A DNA stretch of 64,000 nt from Edaphochlamys debaryana. Taxonomy: Eukaryota; Chlorophyta; Chlorophyceae; Chlamydomonadales. Positions 1-12,000 of this stretch are shown here, in pieces; within the stretch, counting starts at the first letter, position 1, and each line of letters starts with the position of its first letter. The translations under genes were made by a program, and so were the position numbers. Below the pieces are notes generated by a model. The model had not been told where the DNA came from and ran no database searches. It saw only the letters and a program-made list of their open reading frames with translations. The stretch is taken from positions 1-64,000 of the forward strand of contig JAEHOE010000052.1 in assembly GCA_016858145.1 (NCBI GenBank), written 5' to 3'.

Positions 1-2243
1 GTGCCCTGGCAGGCCGCTGCGAACTCCAGCGTCTCCCGCACCGTCATCTCCGCCAGGTGGGTCTCGGTCTGGCTGTGAGGGGAGGGGAGGGTGGAGGGTG
101 ACGGGGTGAAAGGGGGGCAGGGCGGAAAGGGGAAAGGGGAACAGGGGGCGGCGGGGGCCGGATGGTGAGCTCTGCCAGTAGATGCTGGGTCTGACTACGT
201 TTGGAGGCCGACGTTGCGGTTGGTCCCCGTCCGCCCCCAAAGCACGGGGTCACAGGGCCCGCGGGCCCCGCTCCGCCACTCCGTAGCGCCCACATTCACA
301 CGGCCAAATGTGACGCGGGTGGTCCCCCGCCCCCTGCCCCAGGTGCACGTGCTCGCAGGGCCCTCCCCCGACACCCCGTGTCCACGCCCCCGCGCCCAGG
401 GCCGGCCCCCACCTGATGTAGGTGGACGTGCGCGGGATCTGAAGGTCCTTGCCGCTCGTGGGGACGCCGTTGTAGTACACCTGTACGGCAAGTGTACGGC
501 AATCGGTCATGGAGCTGTCGCAGCGGCAAGCCAAGTCGGCGTTGGGTCGTTAAGGTCGTGACAGCGGGCAGACCGGCGTCTGTAGCTCCTCGCTCTGGAT
601 CCGCCTGGATCCAGGGCGCACAGGATCCGGAGTCCAGCGCATTCGCGATCCAGCCGTCCGGGGACCCAGGCCCACCCCAGGCCCACCTGAGATCTGACTT
701 ACCTCGCCGTGCAGGTGCAGCCCCCCCGCTCCCTTCCGATACGCCTTGTCCTTATCCCTGCAGGGTGGGGGCCGCACGCGATGCTCTTCCGAGATGAGCG
801 AACCTTCATAGAAGGCGCCCTGGCATCCGCCACTGCCCCCCTTTTCTCCTATCCGGTGAATGTCCGGGGGTGGCAACCCTCGGCGGGGCGACACTGGCCG
901 CTGTAATAGCTGGACATACGCGCACGGTGTGTATAGGAATCAGCAGCGCGCTTCCAGGCCCCACCACCCACCTGCCGAGCCGCGGATCGAAGGGGTTCTG
1001 CGCCAGGAGCTGACCCGCCAGGGCCCGGAGGAGCAGGCTGCGGCCTGGGGGGGACAGGGCAGGGGGATTGGGGCAGATGAGGGCAGGGGGACTTGAAAGG
1101 GAGGGGGGGGCAAAGGTGTGTGACCCGCCAGGGCGCGGGGGGGCGAGTGGGGGTTTGAGGCCAAGATGTGGTGACGAGAGGAACAGGTTGGATGCGGTAG
1201 ACAGGGTCAGTCTCCACATAAGAGGGGGGGGCAGGTTGGATGCGGTAGGCCGTGTAACGAAGCACGCGGGGCGGCCGGTGACAGGCTCGTGTATGTGTGC
1301 TGACCCTGATTAGTGATTGCTCAAGTCAACCAGAGCAGTAGGCGAGAACCAGGCTCGTGTATGTGTGTGTTTGGGGCTGCTTGTGTAGCGGCGGCGGCGA
1401 GGGGGAGAAGGGGAGGGGGTACCAGGTGTGGGCAGGGCCGTCGGCGGCGCCCGAGCCACGTCACCCCACCTGAGCCCGGGGGCCCCAGAAGGAGCGTCAT
1501 GCGGCCGGGTGGCAGGAGGCCGCTGCCCGCATCCAGGATCGTGGTGCGGGGAGGGGTCTTGCAGAGGCCGCTGCTGGAGCTGGCGCTGGCGGGGGGCGCG
1601 CCCTGCGCGGGTGCAGTGTGCGAACGGCGAGAAGAGCATGTTAGGCTTGGTTAGGAGGGTGGGAAGTCTGGCGTGGCACGCTTCCCGGGAAACCGACTCA
1701 AGAGGGGGAACAGTTGCAAGGGCGGGAGGGCCGGGCGGCGGGCCACTGTGCCGGCCGGACCGACACACAGCTCGACCCCCGGTTGAACCCCGGTGTGCTG
1801 TTGCTGCCACAGGGAGCTTGGGGTCTAACTCCCGTGTTTGGTGCATTAGTGCTTCGTCCCGGGGAAATGGACACACCGCTCGGGGTCCCACCTTGCCGCG
1901 CTTGGGTGCCGGCGTGGGGACATCGACCTTGAGGTTGCTCCATCGAACCTCGATTCCGGGCGTCGTGAGGCCGACCCTGGAGGTGAGCCGCGGAGCGAAA
2001 CCGGGACCCGGTCATTCGAATGGATGCGCCGTATCTGCGGTGCACCCGCTGTGGCACCCACCGCTTCAGGCGGTCTGCAATCTTTGTGATGAGGAGCCGC
2101 TGGTCGCGCTCGCCCTCGGTGATCGCGTCAAAGGCATTCGCAATGTCTTGCCGGGACGGTAAGGCTGGTTTGAGCTTCTGTTTAGGCTCCTCATCAATCT
2201 TCTCCTTGCATTCAGCCCACTTGGGAAAGCGAATCAGCAACAT
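1..2243 (-). CDS. Full-size ABCG/PDR-type ABC transporter, downstream tandem copy (5' part only, runs off the window start)
   Basis: This is the N-terminal part of an integral-membrane ATP-driven exporter of the ABCG/PDR family. Its first exon (2062-2243) starts at ATG 2243 and encodes [17 protein letters not shown], matching the first exon of the copy at 24065 nearly residue for residue. Later exons encode the start of nucleotide-binding domain 1: [20 protein letters not shown] (about 1980-1900), [20 protein letters not shown] with GPPGS up to an intron (about 1600-1470), [13 protein letters not shown] (about 1050-975), [12 protein letters not shown] (about 480-415), and the Q-loop exon ending [19 protein letters not shown] at the window edge. 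Walker A reads GPPGSG-R-S, with Arg where Lys is usual. All exons are short with GT-AG introns. The rest, including both transmembrane domains, lies outside the window. The start is the first ATG of the conserved exon; an upstream non-coding or coding exon is not excluded. Confidence 0.85.
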
Positions 2244-3003
2244 CCTGCAAGCGCTCCAAGTAACGCTGTGGCTCTAAAGTGGACACCGGTTTAGCGGCTC
2301 TGGGAGTGCTGCATGTTGTCAAGCACTGGCTTAAGAAGCGCGGACCGAAAGAAGCGAGGTCAAAGACCTAATTCGGGTTAACCGACTTGCATGATGCAAA
2401 TCGCATAATTGTGCAAACTTGCCGCGTCGCGAGCTGGACTTGACTTGATAGTCGCAACTCTTGTCTGTAAAGCGCATGCGGTCGGGTACGCCTCAGTGTA
2501 CGCCGAAGTGTACGCGCCGTGTGAGGCCGCGGGGGGTGACCCGCGCAACCCGCGGCTTGACGCAGCCTTCCCCGCAGGTCCCCGCACGGCTGCAGAGCTT
2601 AACGCAGCCCCGTCCGAACCTGACGCTCAAAGCCTCTCCCCCCCTATTGCCCTACATAGGATCTCAAATGTGAACAAGGCACAGACACTCCGGACCCTCC
2701 CTCCCCGAGGGAGCCCGGGGGGGATTTGCACCCCGCTCCAACGGGCACAGCCGCCTGGTCTGCCTGCCCGTGTGCACCCGCCGCCAGCGCCCAGCGCCCT
2801 CGCCACCTCGCTCCATCCCCGCTCCTTGTTGGGCTCTATCCGCGTGCCCATACCGTCGAAACTGCTCGTTCGCGCGCTCCCTCCATCCGCCCACTTCCAG
2901 GCCTCCATATCACTGACCCATCAGCACCTTTTGCTCCAGCTACGGTATCCGCGCGCATCTCCCTCGCCGTACATACACCTGGCGGCCGCATCTGTCGCTC
3001 TTG
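2244..3003. promoter_or_regulatory. Intergenic region between tandem ABCG copies; duplicated upstream sequence
   Basis: About 760 bp separate the stop codon of the upstream ABCG copy (3004) from the start of the next copy (2243). No convincing coding exon is seen. The part nearest the gene (about 2385-2535) shares blocks with the sequence upstream of the other copy (about 24215-24390): a GACGCAAAT/ATGCAAAT-like block, GCGTCGCGAGCTG, TGTCTGTAAAGCGCATGCGG and a GTGTACGC-rich patch. So the 5' flank was duplicated with the gene. These conserved blocks are the best promoter candidates, but no core-promoter motif is certain. Confidence 0.5.
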
Positions 3004-6000
3004 TCAGCGCATCTGGAAGTTGAGCCGCATTACGCCAAAGAAGGTGGCGGCGCAGAAGGTCAGCAGGAATCCAATCAGGATCAGGATGATCCATCCGCGC
3101 ATGCCGAAGTCGTACGCGAACGCCTGATCCAGGAATTCGGGCACGGCCTGTGTGGGGGAGGGGGGAGGAAGAGGGGGAAGGATGAACGGGGGAGTCAAGG
3201 GCAGGCGGCAAGGGTGGGCAAGCGTGAGCAAGGGCCTCAGGACAGGCGCGGGGAGGCGGGAGCCGGGCTGACTCTGGAGCCAGAGCGAGGGCTCGGGGAT
3301 GGACCACAGGGTGGATGGGTGGGGCTCTTGAGAGGTCCTGCCGCCGATGTGCCTTGGAGCGCGCACCAGGCACGTGCCCATGTGCCCCAACTGCCACTGG
3401 TTATAACCCCGCTCGCACCCACCACGGGACCGGCGTCCGTCATGACGTACGAGTCGTTGAGATCGCCCAGCTGAGTTACGGTAACGCCCTCTGCGGAGAT
3501 CGGAGGTCGGAGAGCACATGGACAAAGGATGGATACCTGAGATGCATGCACAATACAGCATGCATCGAGCCGGCCACAAGCCGCCCAAACGCCACCCATG
3601 GGTGATGTTTAGCGTTGCAGAAACCAAGATGTGTGAGCGGCCCAGCACTTAAGCCCTCCACCCAGATCACTACTGGCGGGGGCCCGCCCGCCATGCATGA
3701 CTCACGGATGATCCACATCAGGGGGTTGCAGTAGTAGGCCCTGGGGCGAGGGTTGAGCGTGGGGGCGGGAGGAAGAGGCCGGCGAGGTGACGCCGCCGGT
3801 AACAGCAAGGAAGACCCAGCCTGCCTCGCCCGCCGGCCGCGCCGAGGGCGAGGTAGCGTGCGATGCGGCGGCCCCCAGCCTGCCAGGCCGACACCTGCCC
3901 TACACTTTCTGCATGGCGTGACGCACGCCTGCCAGCGCTCTAGACTACACGATGGGGCTTCCTGCCACGTTGCTCTCGTCAAACTAACCCCAGCCTGCCG
4001 CCAGGCCGCCACGGTACTTGTTGCTCTAGAGTTGCGATAGTTGCGATACCGGTTCCTGGTCAGGCCTGTTTGTCAAACGCCCACCCACTCACCAAATGTA
4101 CCAGTCCTTCATCTCAGGCTGGGGGTGATCATCGGAGTTACAAGCGGGGCGTCGAACGTCAAACGTGTCATTCAGTTCTTAGTTGGCCGCAGGCCACGAG
4201 CAACAGCAGGCGGCCAGGAGCCCATTCAGCCCACGCTCGCACGCAAGCGAACGGCCGCAAGGAATGAACGGGGACAGACTGAGGGTCAGGGGCACATGCA
4301 TGCCCCAGCCAGCTTGGCTGCTTGAAGCACGCGCGGCCTCGCTAGCCTCGCTAGATAGCTAGCTCGGGCCCCCGAAGACCAAGACGACAAAGGCCCCATC
4401 CGCCACGGTTGGTTGTTTGGACGGGGGCAGCACACCGACACCGGTCGCTTGCCTGCCACTCCTGTCCTAAACCGATACCGGTACGTGAGCAAAGCCTTTC
4501 CCCCCTGGGCGGTGTGAACAGGGGTGGACCGGACCTACCCGCCTGAGCAGGGCCGTCCTAGCACAGGATCCGGATCCGGACCGCCCCCCGCTCACCCTCG
4601 GGATGAGGAAGCCGCAGAACAGGTTCCACAGCATGAGCAGCAGCGATGCGCCCGCGATGGCGCTGGGCATGTTCTTGGACAGGTTGATGGCGCCCTGGGG
4701 GGGGGGGGGGGAGTGGAGGAGGGGGGGAGGAATGCCCGTAAGAGAGGAACCACTGGTTCCTTGATATGGCAAGGCAAGTTGATGGCGCCCTGGGGGGGGG
4801 GGAGAGGGGAAAGAAGTCGGGGGCGGGATAGGTCGGGCGACGGACTCGCTCGTCACAAGGGGCGGATATCGTGCAACCCAGATACGTGCGCGTTGGGCGG
4901 CGCGTTGTGATACGGGTACGGCAAATGTACGACGACTGTATTCACCATGCCCATGTACGTGAACGCCGTCACGTCGAGGATGGAGTACAGCAGGAACCAA
5001 CCGAACTTGGGCCCGTCGAACATGAAGTGTACGGTGGGGTACAGGATGCCGACGTACAGGATGATCTGGCCGATCAGGAAAGGGAACTCGGCCAGGATCT
5101 GCGGAGTGGAGCGGGCACGGTGAGGACCATTGTACGGCAGATGCATGCAAAAGGCTGCACGGCGGTTAGGCCGCTTCTCAGATCCGGGCATGCCGTGCTA
5201 TGGAGCGGACCGAGCGAGCCTAGCCGGCCACGCGCGCCGTACGAGTGCCATATGATCTCGTACAGTGTCGTACCTGTGCCGCCGCGAAGATCCACGGGGC
5301 GTACATGCCGGACGCCTTCTCGCGATAGAACACGGCCCGCTGCACCTCTGCGAAAGAACGGCAGAGAGGAGGTGGGGCAAGCAAGCGAGCCAAGATAGAT
5401 GCCTTATGAGCAGAGAGCGCCCATACCGTTGCCCCGCTTCCGGGCCAGGGAGGGGCAAGCGGGCTGGCCCTGTACGATGTGTACGACTACCGTACGACTA
5501 CCGATATCGTGTTCAGGTAACAACGGCCCCGCTCCCGACGAGAGTCTACGACCCCCTTATCCCGCTGCTGCCCTCCCTTCCCCCCCCCCCCCACACACAC
5601 CGCCCAGCTACATCACACCTCCAGGTTCGCGCCGGTTTTTCTGCTTGCTTACGGTTTCCTCGTTGCCTAACACTCACACCGCCCCTTCCCCCGCGCTCAC
5701 CGATTTGGGGCATGACGGTGAGCATATTGGTCTGAGGGGGGAGGGGGGAGGGGGGATGAGGGGAGGGAGGGAGACATGGCGCTTGGGTGGGGTCCAGGAG
5801 CCTCCTGCGTTCTGCCCGTCGGTGCTGACCCTGGAGAGCGCGGCGGTGGGGCCAAGCCCTTGCGGTCCCAGCAAAGTTTGGATCGCCACCGCCAGTCCAC
5901 TACGGTACCCACTGAGGGCAGGTGGAGGGGCCGCGACCGACCTCCCCACACCACCCCAGGCCCACGATGGACCCACCCCAGGCCCACCCCGGGCCCATCA

Positions 6001-9000
6001 CATGGGCCCACCCCAGGCCCACTGCAATACCGGTACCCACCACGGGCAGGAAGAGCATGGAGCAGAAGAGGCATCCAATGGTGTTGTACAGATCCAGCTC
6101 GGTCTCGTACTTGTCGCCCAAGCCTGCATCGGCGGCCAGTGATGAGCAATCAAGCCGACATTGTGGAATCTCAGATACGGTCGCGCAATGGATTGCTGCA
6201 GTCGATTGCTACTGGTGGTGCTGTACGGCTGCCGCTGCCGTACGGTTGCGTCAAGCTGCAACCCTTTGCGCGTGCGTTTCCCGCGATGGCAGCAGCCCAG
6301 GGTGTGAGCTAGATGCAAGATCTAGATCCAGATTTAGATAGCTCGCGGCGGTAATCTCACCCCAGTACAGGGATCCCAGGATCCAGCCCATGGCGAAGGC
6401 GATGCCGAAGCGCACGCCTTGGGGGGGGGGCGAGTGGGGGGGGCTCAGTCGGGAGGGGAGGGAGCGCAGGTTCCAGGCCCAAGCCTGTGCCCGTGTACCG
6501 TTGTGCGTCTCTGAGACTTGATAAGCACCGTACGTACGTACGTACAGGCGAGGTATCGTACTGGGTCAGCGAGCTGCCGCGCCCTTGGGACCAACCGCTC
6601 CGCCAACCGCGTCGTACCCCTGCCCTGCCTTAAACCCATGATCCCACCCCACTCGCCATACTACCCCCATGATCCCACCCCTTCACATCATTGCACACCC
6701 GATCTCGCGCCTGCTCAAAACGCCCACATGCATGAATCTCGCCCCGTCCCACCGTTGTACGCCAGGTCGCGGGTTTGCATCTGCAGCGACCTCCCCAGCA
6801 CCAGCTGCAGCTGACGGCCCAGCGGCTGAGCGTACATGCCGCCGCCGCCGGCCTCGCCGCCGCCGCCGCCGCCAGCAGATCCCTCCTCGATGTCCCCCGC
6901 GGCCCTGGGCTGAAGGCTGCGGTCAACGAGGTCCATGGCGACCCTGCATGCACATGCAGCATGGGGCGGATCAGGTTGGAGATCGAGCTGTAGGGTCTAG
7001 AGTGAGATCTCATGCGGGATCCGTTGGATCTACGGATCAGGCACGCCCTGCCGCCCGGCATGCATGCACGGACCCTGTGCGTGCGCTCACGCAACCTCCA
7101 CCGCACCTCCCGCCTCCCGCCCCCAGCCGCCCCACTCCTTCCCCCCGCCCCCTTCGGCCTCGGAGCTCTCCGTCCCCTGCGCTTCCCTGCCCTCCCCTGG
7201 CCTCCCCTGCCCTTCCCCTCAACCCACGATCTCATAACGCATAGCCCCCCCGCACACACGCCCCGCCCCCCTCACTTGGCCCTACCCCTTGCCCCCCTTC
7301 CATCCCCCTCCACCCGCGCCCGCCTCACTTGGCCTCGGCGCTCTCGGCCCACAGGTCCGCAAAGTCCGCCCCCACGGCCTCCGCCGATGCCGCTGACGTG
7401 GCGTCCAGCATCCAGTTGGCGGGGTTCATGGCGGGGTCGTAGCTGGGGGAAAGGGGGGGAAAGGGGGGGGAGAGGGGGGGAAGCGTGTGTGTCTTGCCGA
7501 CGCGTCATGCATTCCATGTCATTAGTAAAGCCGTGGGTCCCGTGTACGACCCGTCTGGATGCATCTGACGACGGGGAGCACTGGGGAGCCGTGAGCCGGG
7601 TCCAACGCAGGCCCAGCCCAGGCCTAGACGGCCGGGCCCAGCCCAGGCCCAGCCCGGGCCCAGCCCGGGCCCAGCGCAGGACTCACAGCGGCACCCCCTG
7701 GTAGGCGCTGAAGTGCTCCACCAGGTGGGCCTGGCGCTTGCCCAGGGGCCCGAAGAAAATGGTGCGGCCGCCGGGCTTGAGGAGCAGCAGCCTTGGGGGG
7801 GGGGGGGCGTGGCGGGTTTGGGAGGTTGGCGGTTCGCGGGTTTGAGAAATTGGGGACACTTGGACACTTGAAGCACAGGGCACTGTCGCTGAGCACGGAC
7901 GGCGGCATGCGCCCGAGGCGCCCCCCCCTCCACCGGGGCTCGCTCACTCGTCGAATGCGTCCATGATCTCCCGGTTGGGCTGGTGGATGGTGCTGGGGGG
8001 GAGGGGGTGGGGGGGGACGGGGAGGGGGAGGGGGGAAAAGGCGAGGAGGGCATGAGCGGGTGGGTAGGTGGCCGCTGAGCGTTCCACCAGGGCGACCCAG
8101 GGGCGGCCCGAAACCCTCCCGTGCCCTGACCTTCAACTGCCCCCTCCCCCCTCCCCACCCCACCCCACCCCACCCCACCCCACCCCGAACTTCCGTCCCC
8201 CACCCACCACACCACCGTGCGTCCGTCCTCCACGGTGTTGCGGACCGCCCGCATCACCACCCCGGCAGCGCGGGCGTCCAGGCCTGAGCGGGGGAGGGGA
8301 GGGGCGGGAGAGAGGGGAGTGGGGCGCTTTCCCGAAGCGTCTCTCTGCCTGTGTCACTACCGTACGTCGCTGCGCAGGATATCGAGGTCCGGGGGCAGAG
8401 ACCGGGGGCGTACGAATGGCGCATGGCGCATGGCGCGGCTGCGAAACGCCTCCTCACCGCTGGTGGGATCGTCCATGTACACAGCCCGCCCCGACGCCCG
8501 ACGCGTCGGCCATACACACACACACGCGCCCCCACCCTCCCCCGCCCCCTCACCGCTGGTGGGCTCGTCCATGAAGACGATGCCGGGGTTGGCCACCAGC
8601 TCACAGGCAATGGTCAGGCGCTTGCGGACCTGAGCGGAGGTAAGGTCAAGAGGTCAAGAGATCAAGAGCCAGGCCCAAGTCATGGCCCACCTCCAGGCCC
8701 AAGTCAAGGCCCACACCAGGCCCCCCCACTCCTCTTTCTCGACGCTGAGGCCCACTGTGGCGCCCCTCGCCTTGCACTGACGCCCCACGCAGACCCCCAA
8801 CCAGGCCCACACCAGGCCCAACCCGGGCCCCAGAGAGGCCCCCCCAAGGCCCACCTCGACGCTGAGGCCCCCCGAGGCCCCGCCCAGTCCGATGGTGCGG
8901 TGCGCCAGGGGCTCCAGCTCCACCACCTGACAGGGGGGGGAGGGGGGGAGGGGGAGGAGGGAGAGGGGGGGGAGTGGGAAGGAGGGGGGGGAGGGGAAGG

Positions 9001-12000
9001 GAGGGGGAGGGAGGGGGAGGGAGGGGGGGGGGGGGGGGGGGAGGGGGAGAAGGTCAGAAGGACCGCGGGAGGAGCGCCAAATCCTTCCGCACCCACGCCC
9101 GCTTTGCGACCGCTGCTCTTCCTGACCCACTCAACCACCCAATGACCCAACCCCCTAACGACCCAACGACCTCCGCACCTTCATCATGCGCCGCACGAAG
9201 GCCTGCGCGCCGCCCGCCTCCCGCAGCTGCGCCGCCGTCACCCTCAGATTGGCGGAGAAGAGCAGCGCCTCCTCCACGGTGGCCTGGGGGGGGGGGAGGG
9301 GGGAGATGTAAGGGGAAGGGGGGGTTAAGGGAAGGGGGGGGATCAGGGGAGGAGGAAGGGAGGGAGGGGGAGAGGGGACGAGCAGCGCCTCCTCCACGGT
9401 GGCCTGAGGGGGGGGGGGGGGAAGGCACGAGGGGAAGGAGGGGGGGAGGTAGGGAGGGGTAAGGGCATGGGGGGATAAGGGGAGGGGGGGAGGGAGGGTA
9501 AGAGCAGCGCCTCCTCAACGGTGGCCTTAGGGGGGGGGAGGGGAGGCAAGAGAGTTAAGATCTCAGCAACGAGGGAGGGTGGTAAGGGACAGGGAGGGGG
9601 AGGACCACATAACGGCTCAACGTACACCAGCATAGTACGGCATACAGTACGGCACAGCACGCACAGCACACACAACCCAACAGGACGGTACGGCACACAG
9701 TACGGCTCAGCACACAGTGCGGCGCCTCACGTGCGGGCTGTGCACGTCGAACTGCTCCACGTATCCCATGAGGCGGGCGAAGGCGTGGGGCTCCTTGGTG
9801 ACACCGTTGACCACCTGGGGGGGGGGAGGGGGGTTCACGATAGGGGTGGGGTGGGGCATGTCCGAGGTCCAATCCATGCCCCGCCCATTCTACCCCCACC
9901 TGCTCCCCCTCCCTCACCCGCCGGCCGGCGGCCATGGACGTGGCAAAAGCAAGACGCGTCAGCAGAACACACATCGCCGCCCACCCACCCCCACCCTTGC
10001 CCCCACCTGCTCTCCCTCCACCCGGCCGCCGGTCTTTCGGCCCGCCAGCACGTCCATCAGGGTGGTCTTTCCTGGGGGGGCGGGGTTCGGGGGGTTAAGG
10101 GAAGGGGCAGGAGGTAAAGGGGTTGTGTTTTGCCGAGGGGTGGTCGGGGGACAAGGGCGGAGGCCGGGGGGAAAGCGGGCCGAGGGGGGGGAAAAGTGTG
10201 TTTCGCCGACGCGTCTCTCTGTTGGCACGCACGCACCTGCGCCGCTGGCCCCCATGAGCGCCGTCAGCACTCCGGGGCGGAACACGCCCGACACATGGCT
10301 GGCGGGGGGAGGACAAGGGGGGCGGGGGGATAGGAGGGGGGGATAGGAGCGGATAGAAGGGGGATAGGAGGGGGTTGGACGAGGGGTAAGTGCTGGCGCG
10401 TCAGTGTTTGCTGTCAGTACCCTCTCGCCCGACACGGTGCTGCGGGGGAAGGGGGGGGGGAGGAAGGGGGGGGAGAGATGGGGGGTAAGTAAAATGTGCA
10501 CTTCTCCCTTATCCCTCCCAGTATCCGCTGGTTGGACGAAGCTGTGAATCTCTCTCCGCCCCTTCCCCCCCTCCCCCAAGCTCCCACTTGAGCAGCTGAA
10601 GCTCGGGCGGGCCGCTGTCGGCCTTTCCCTTCTTGTGCTGGGGGTTGGGCACAAAGTAGGAGATGTTCTGAAGGGGGAGGGGGGGAGGGGGCAAGGAGGG
10701 ACCGGGGAAAGGGAATCACAGGCGTTCTGTTCCAAGGGGACAAGGGGCAGAGGATGAGAATGGGGCAGGGGGAAGGGGGCGTTGGGTACAAAGTAGGAGG
10801 TATTGTGTGGAAGGGGTGGGCGAGGAGGGTGAGGAGCAAGGAGGGGGTGGGGTAAGGAAGGATGGGGTGGGGTGGCCCTTCACCCGGCCCCCCCTCCATC
10901 CGCCCCCCTGTCGCCCCTGTCCGCCCAACCCCCCAACCCGCCCCCCACCTTGAAGGCGAACGTCACGTGCGTGAAGGGCAGCTCCCTTCCCTCCTCGCCC
11001 TCGCCCTTGCCGTCCAGATCCGCGGCGTCCGCCGAGGTAGGGCGCATGCTGATCACCGCCGCCGCCTCCTCACGATCACCCTCGGTCGCCTCCGCCACCG
11101 GCCCCGAGCCCGGAACCGCCGCAGTAGCCGCGGGGGCCTCAACGACCGGCACCGCTCCCGCCGCCGCCACAATCGCCACCGCTCCCGCCGCCGGCGCTGC
11201 AGCGGCCTTGCCCTGGTACGCCGGGTTGGCCTGTCCCTCCCCGTCTCCGTCTCCGTCACCGCTGGCTCCCCCCTGCGACTCCACGCCGTCCAGCATTTCG
11301 GGCAGGTGGGCGAACTGGATGGAGCGGGCCCGGCCCTCCTCATCGTCGTCGCCGTAGCCGGGGGTCTTGTTGGAGAGGGCTGTGGAGAAGGAAGGGTCGA
11401 GCCCGTAAGGAGGTAGGGAGGGAGGGCGTTGGAGGAAGGCTGGTAAGTGAAAAGTGAGAAAAATGGCGAGGCACACAATACTCTCAATAAACTACTTGAA
11501 GGTGGGGCGCGGTGGGGGTCGGCGCAGAAGTGTCCGGGGCACCGGTGGGACGTTGCAGTGGTGCACAGGGGTGCGGGGGTGGGGTGTGTGTGGGGGTGGG
11601 GGTGGGGGTGGAGCGGTCAGTGGCAGAGGAGGGCGACGGTGGGGCGCGGATGCAGACACGGAGCTGAGCCGTGCCGCGGGCTGAGGCCGTACAGGCATCC
11701 CACGAGACCGCGTCTGGTACCCCAGCCCCCAGCCCCCGCGGCCCAAACCTCCGTCCCCAGCCCCTTCCCCCCCCCCTCCCCACTCACGCCCCAGGAAGGC
11801 GAGGCAAATCGCCAGGAAGAAGAGCTGTTGGGGGGGAAGGGGAGGGGGCGCACGTGGATCGGGGTGGCCCAATCCCCAATGCCTGCTTGCACCGGTTCAG
11901 ACGAACCGTACCGACCCGGATGAAAAACATACGGCTTGACGCAAGGCTTGGCCCCTGTCGAGATCCAAGTCCCGAGATTCTGGATCTCTTACCTGAATGA

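Noticed and set aside
8849..8935. Extra Gly in the NBD2 signature ([10 protein letters not shown]) as a loss-of-function sign
   Set aside because: Neighbouring [11 protein letters not shown] and Walker B are normal, and I cannot align enough relatives here to call this abnormal.
10430..10450. Separate exon STVSGE before the NBD2 Walker A exon
   Set aside because: It resembles a decayed copy of the SHVSGVF exon start at about 10300; family alignments need only one of them, so it was not modelled as an exon.
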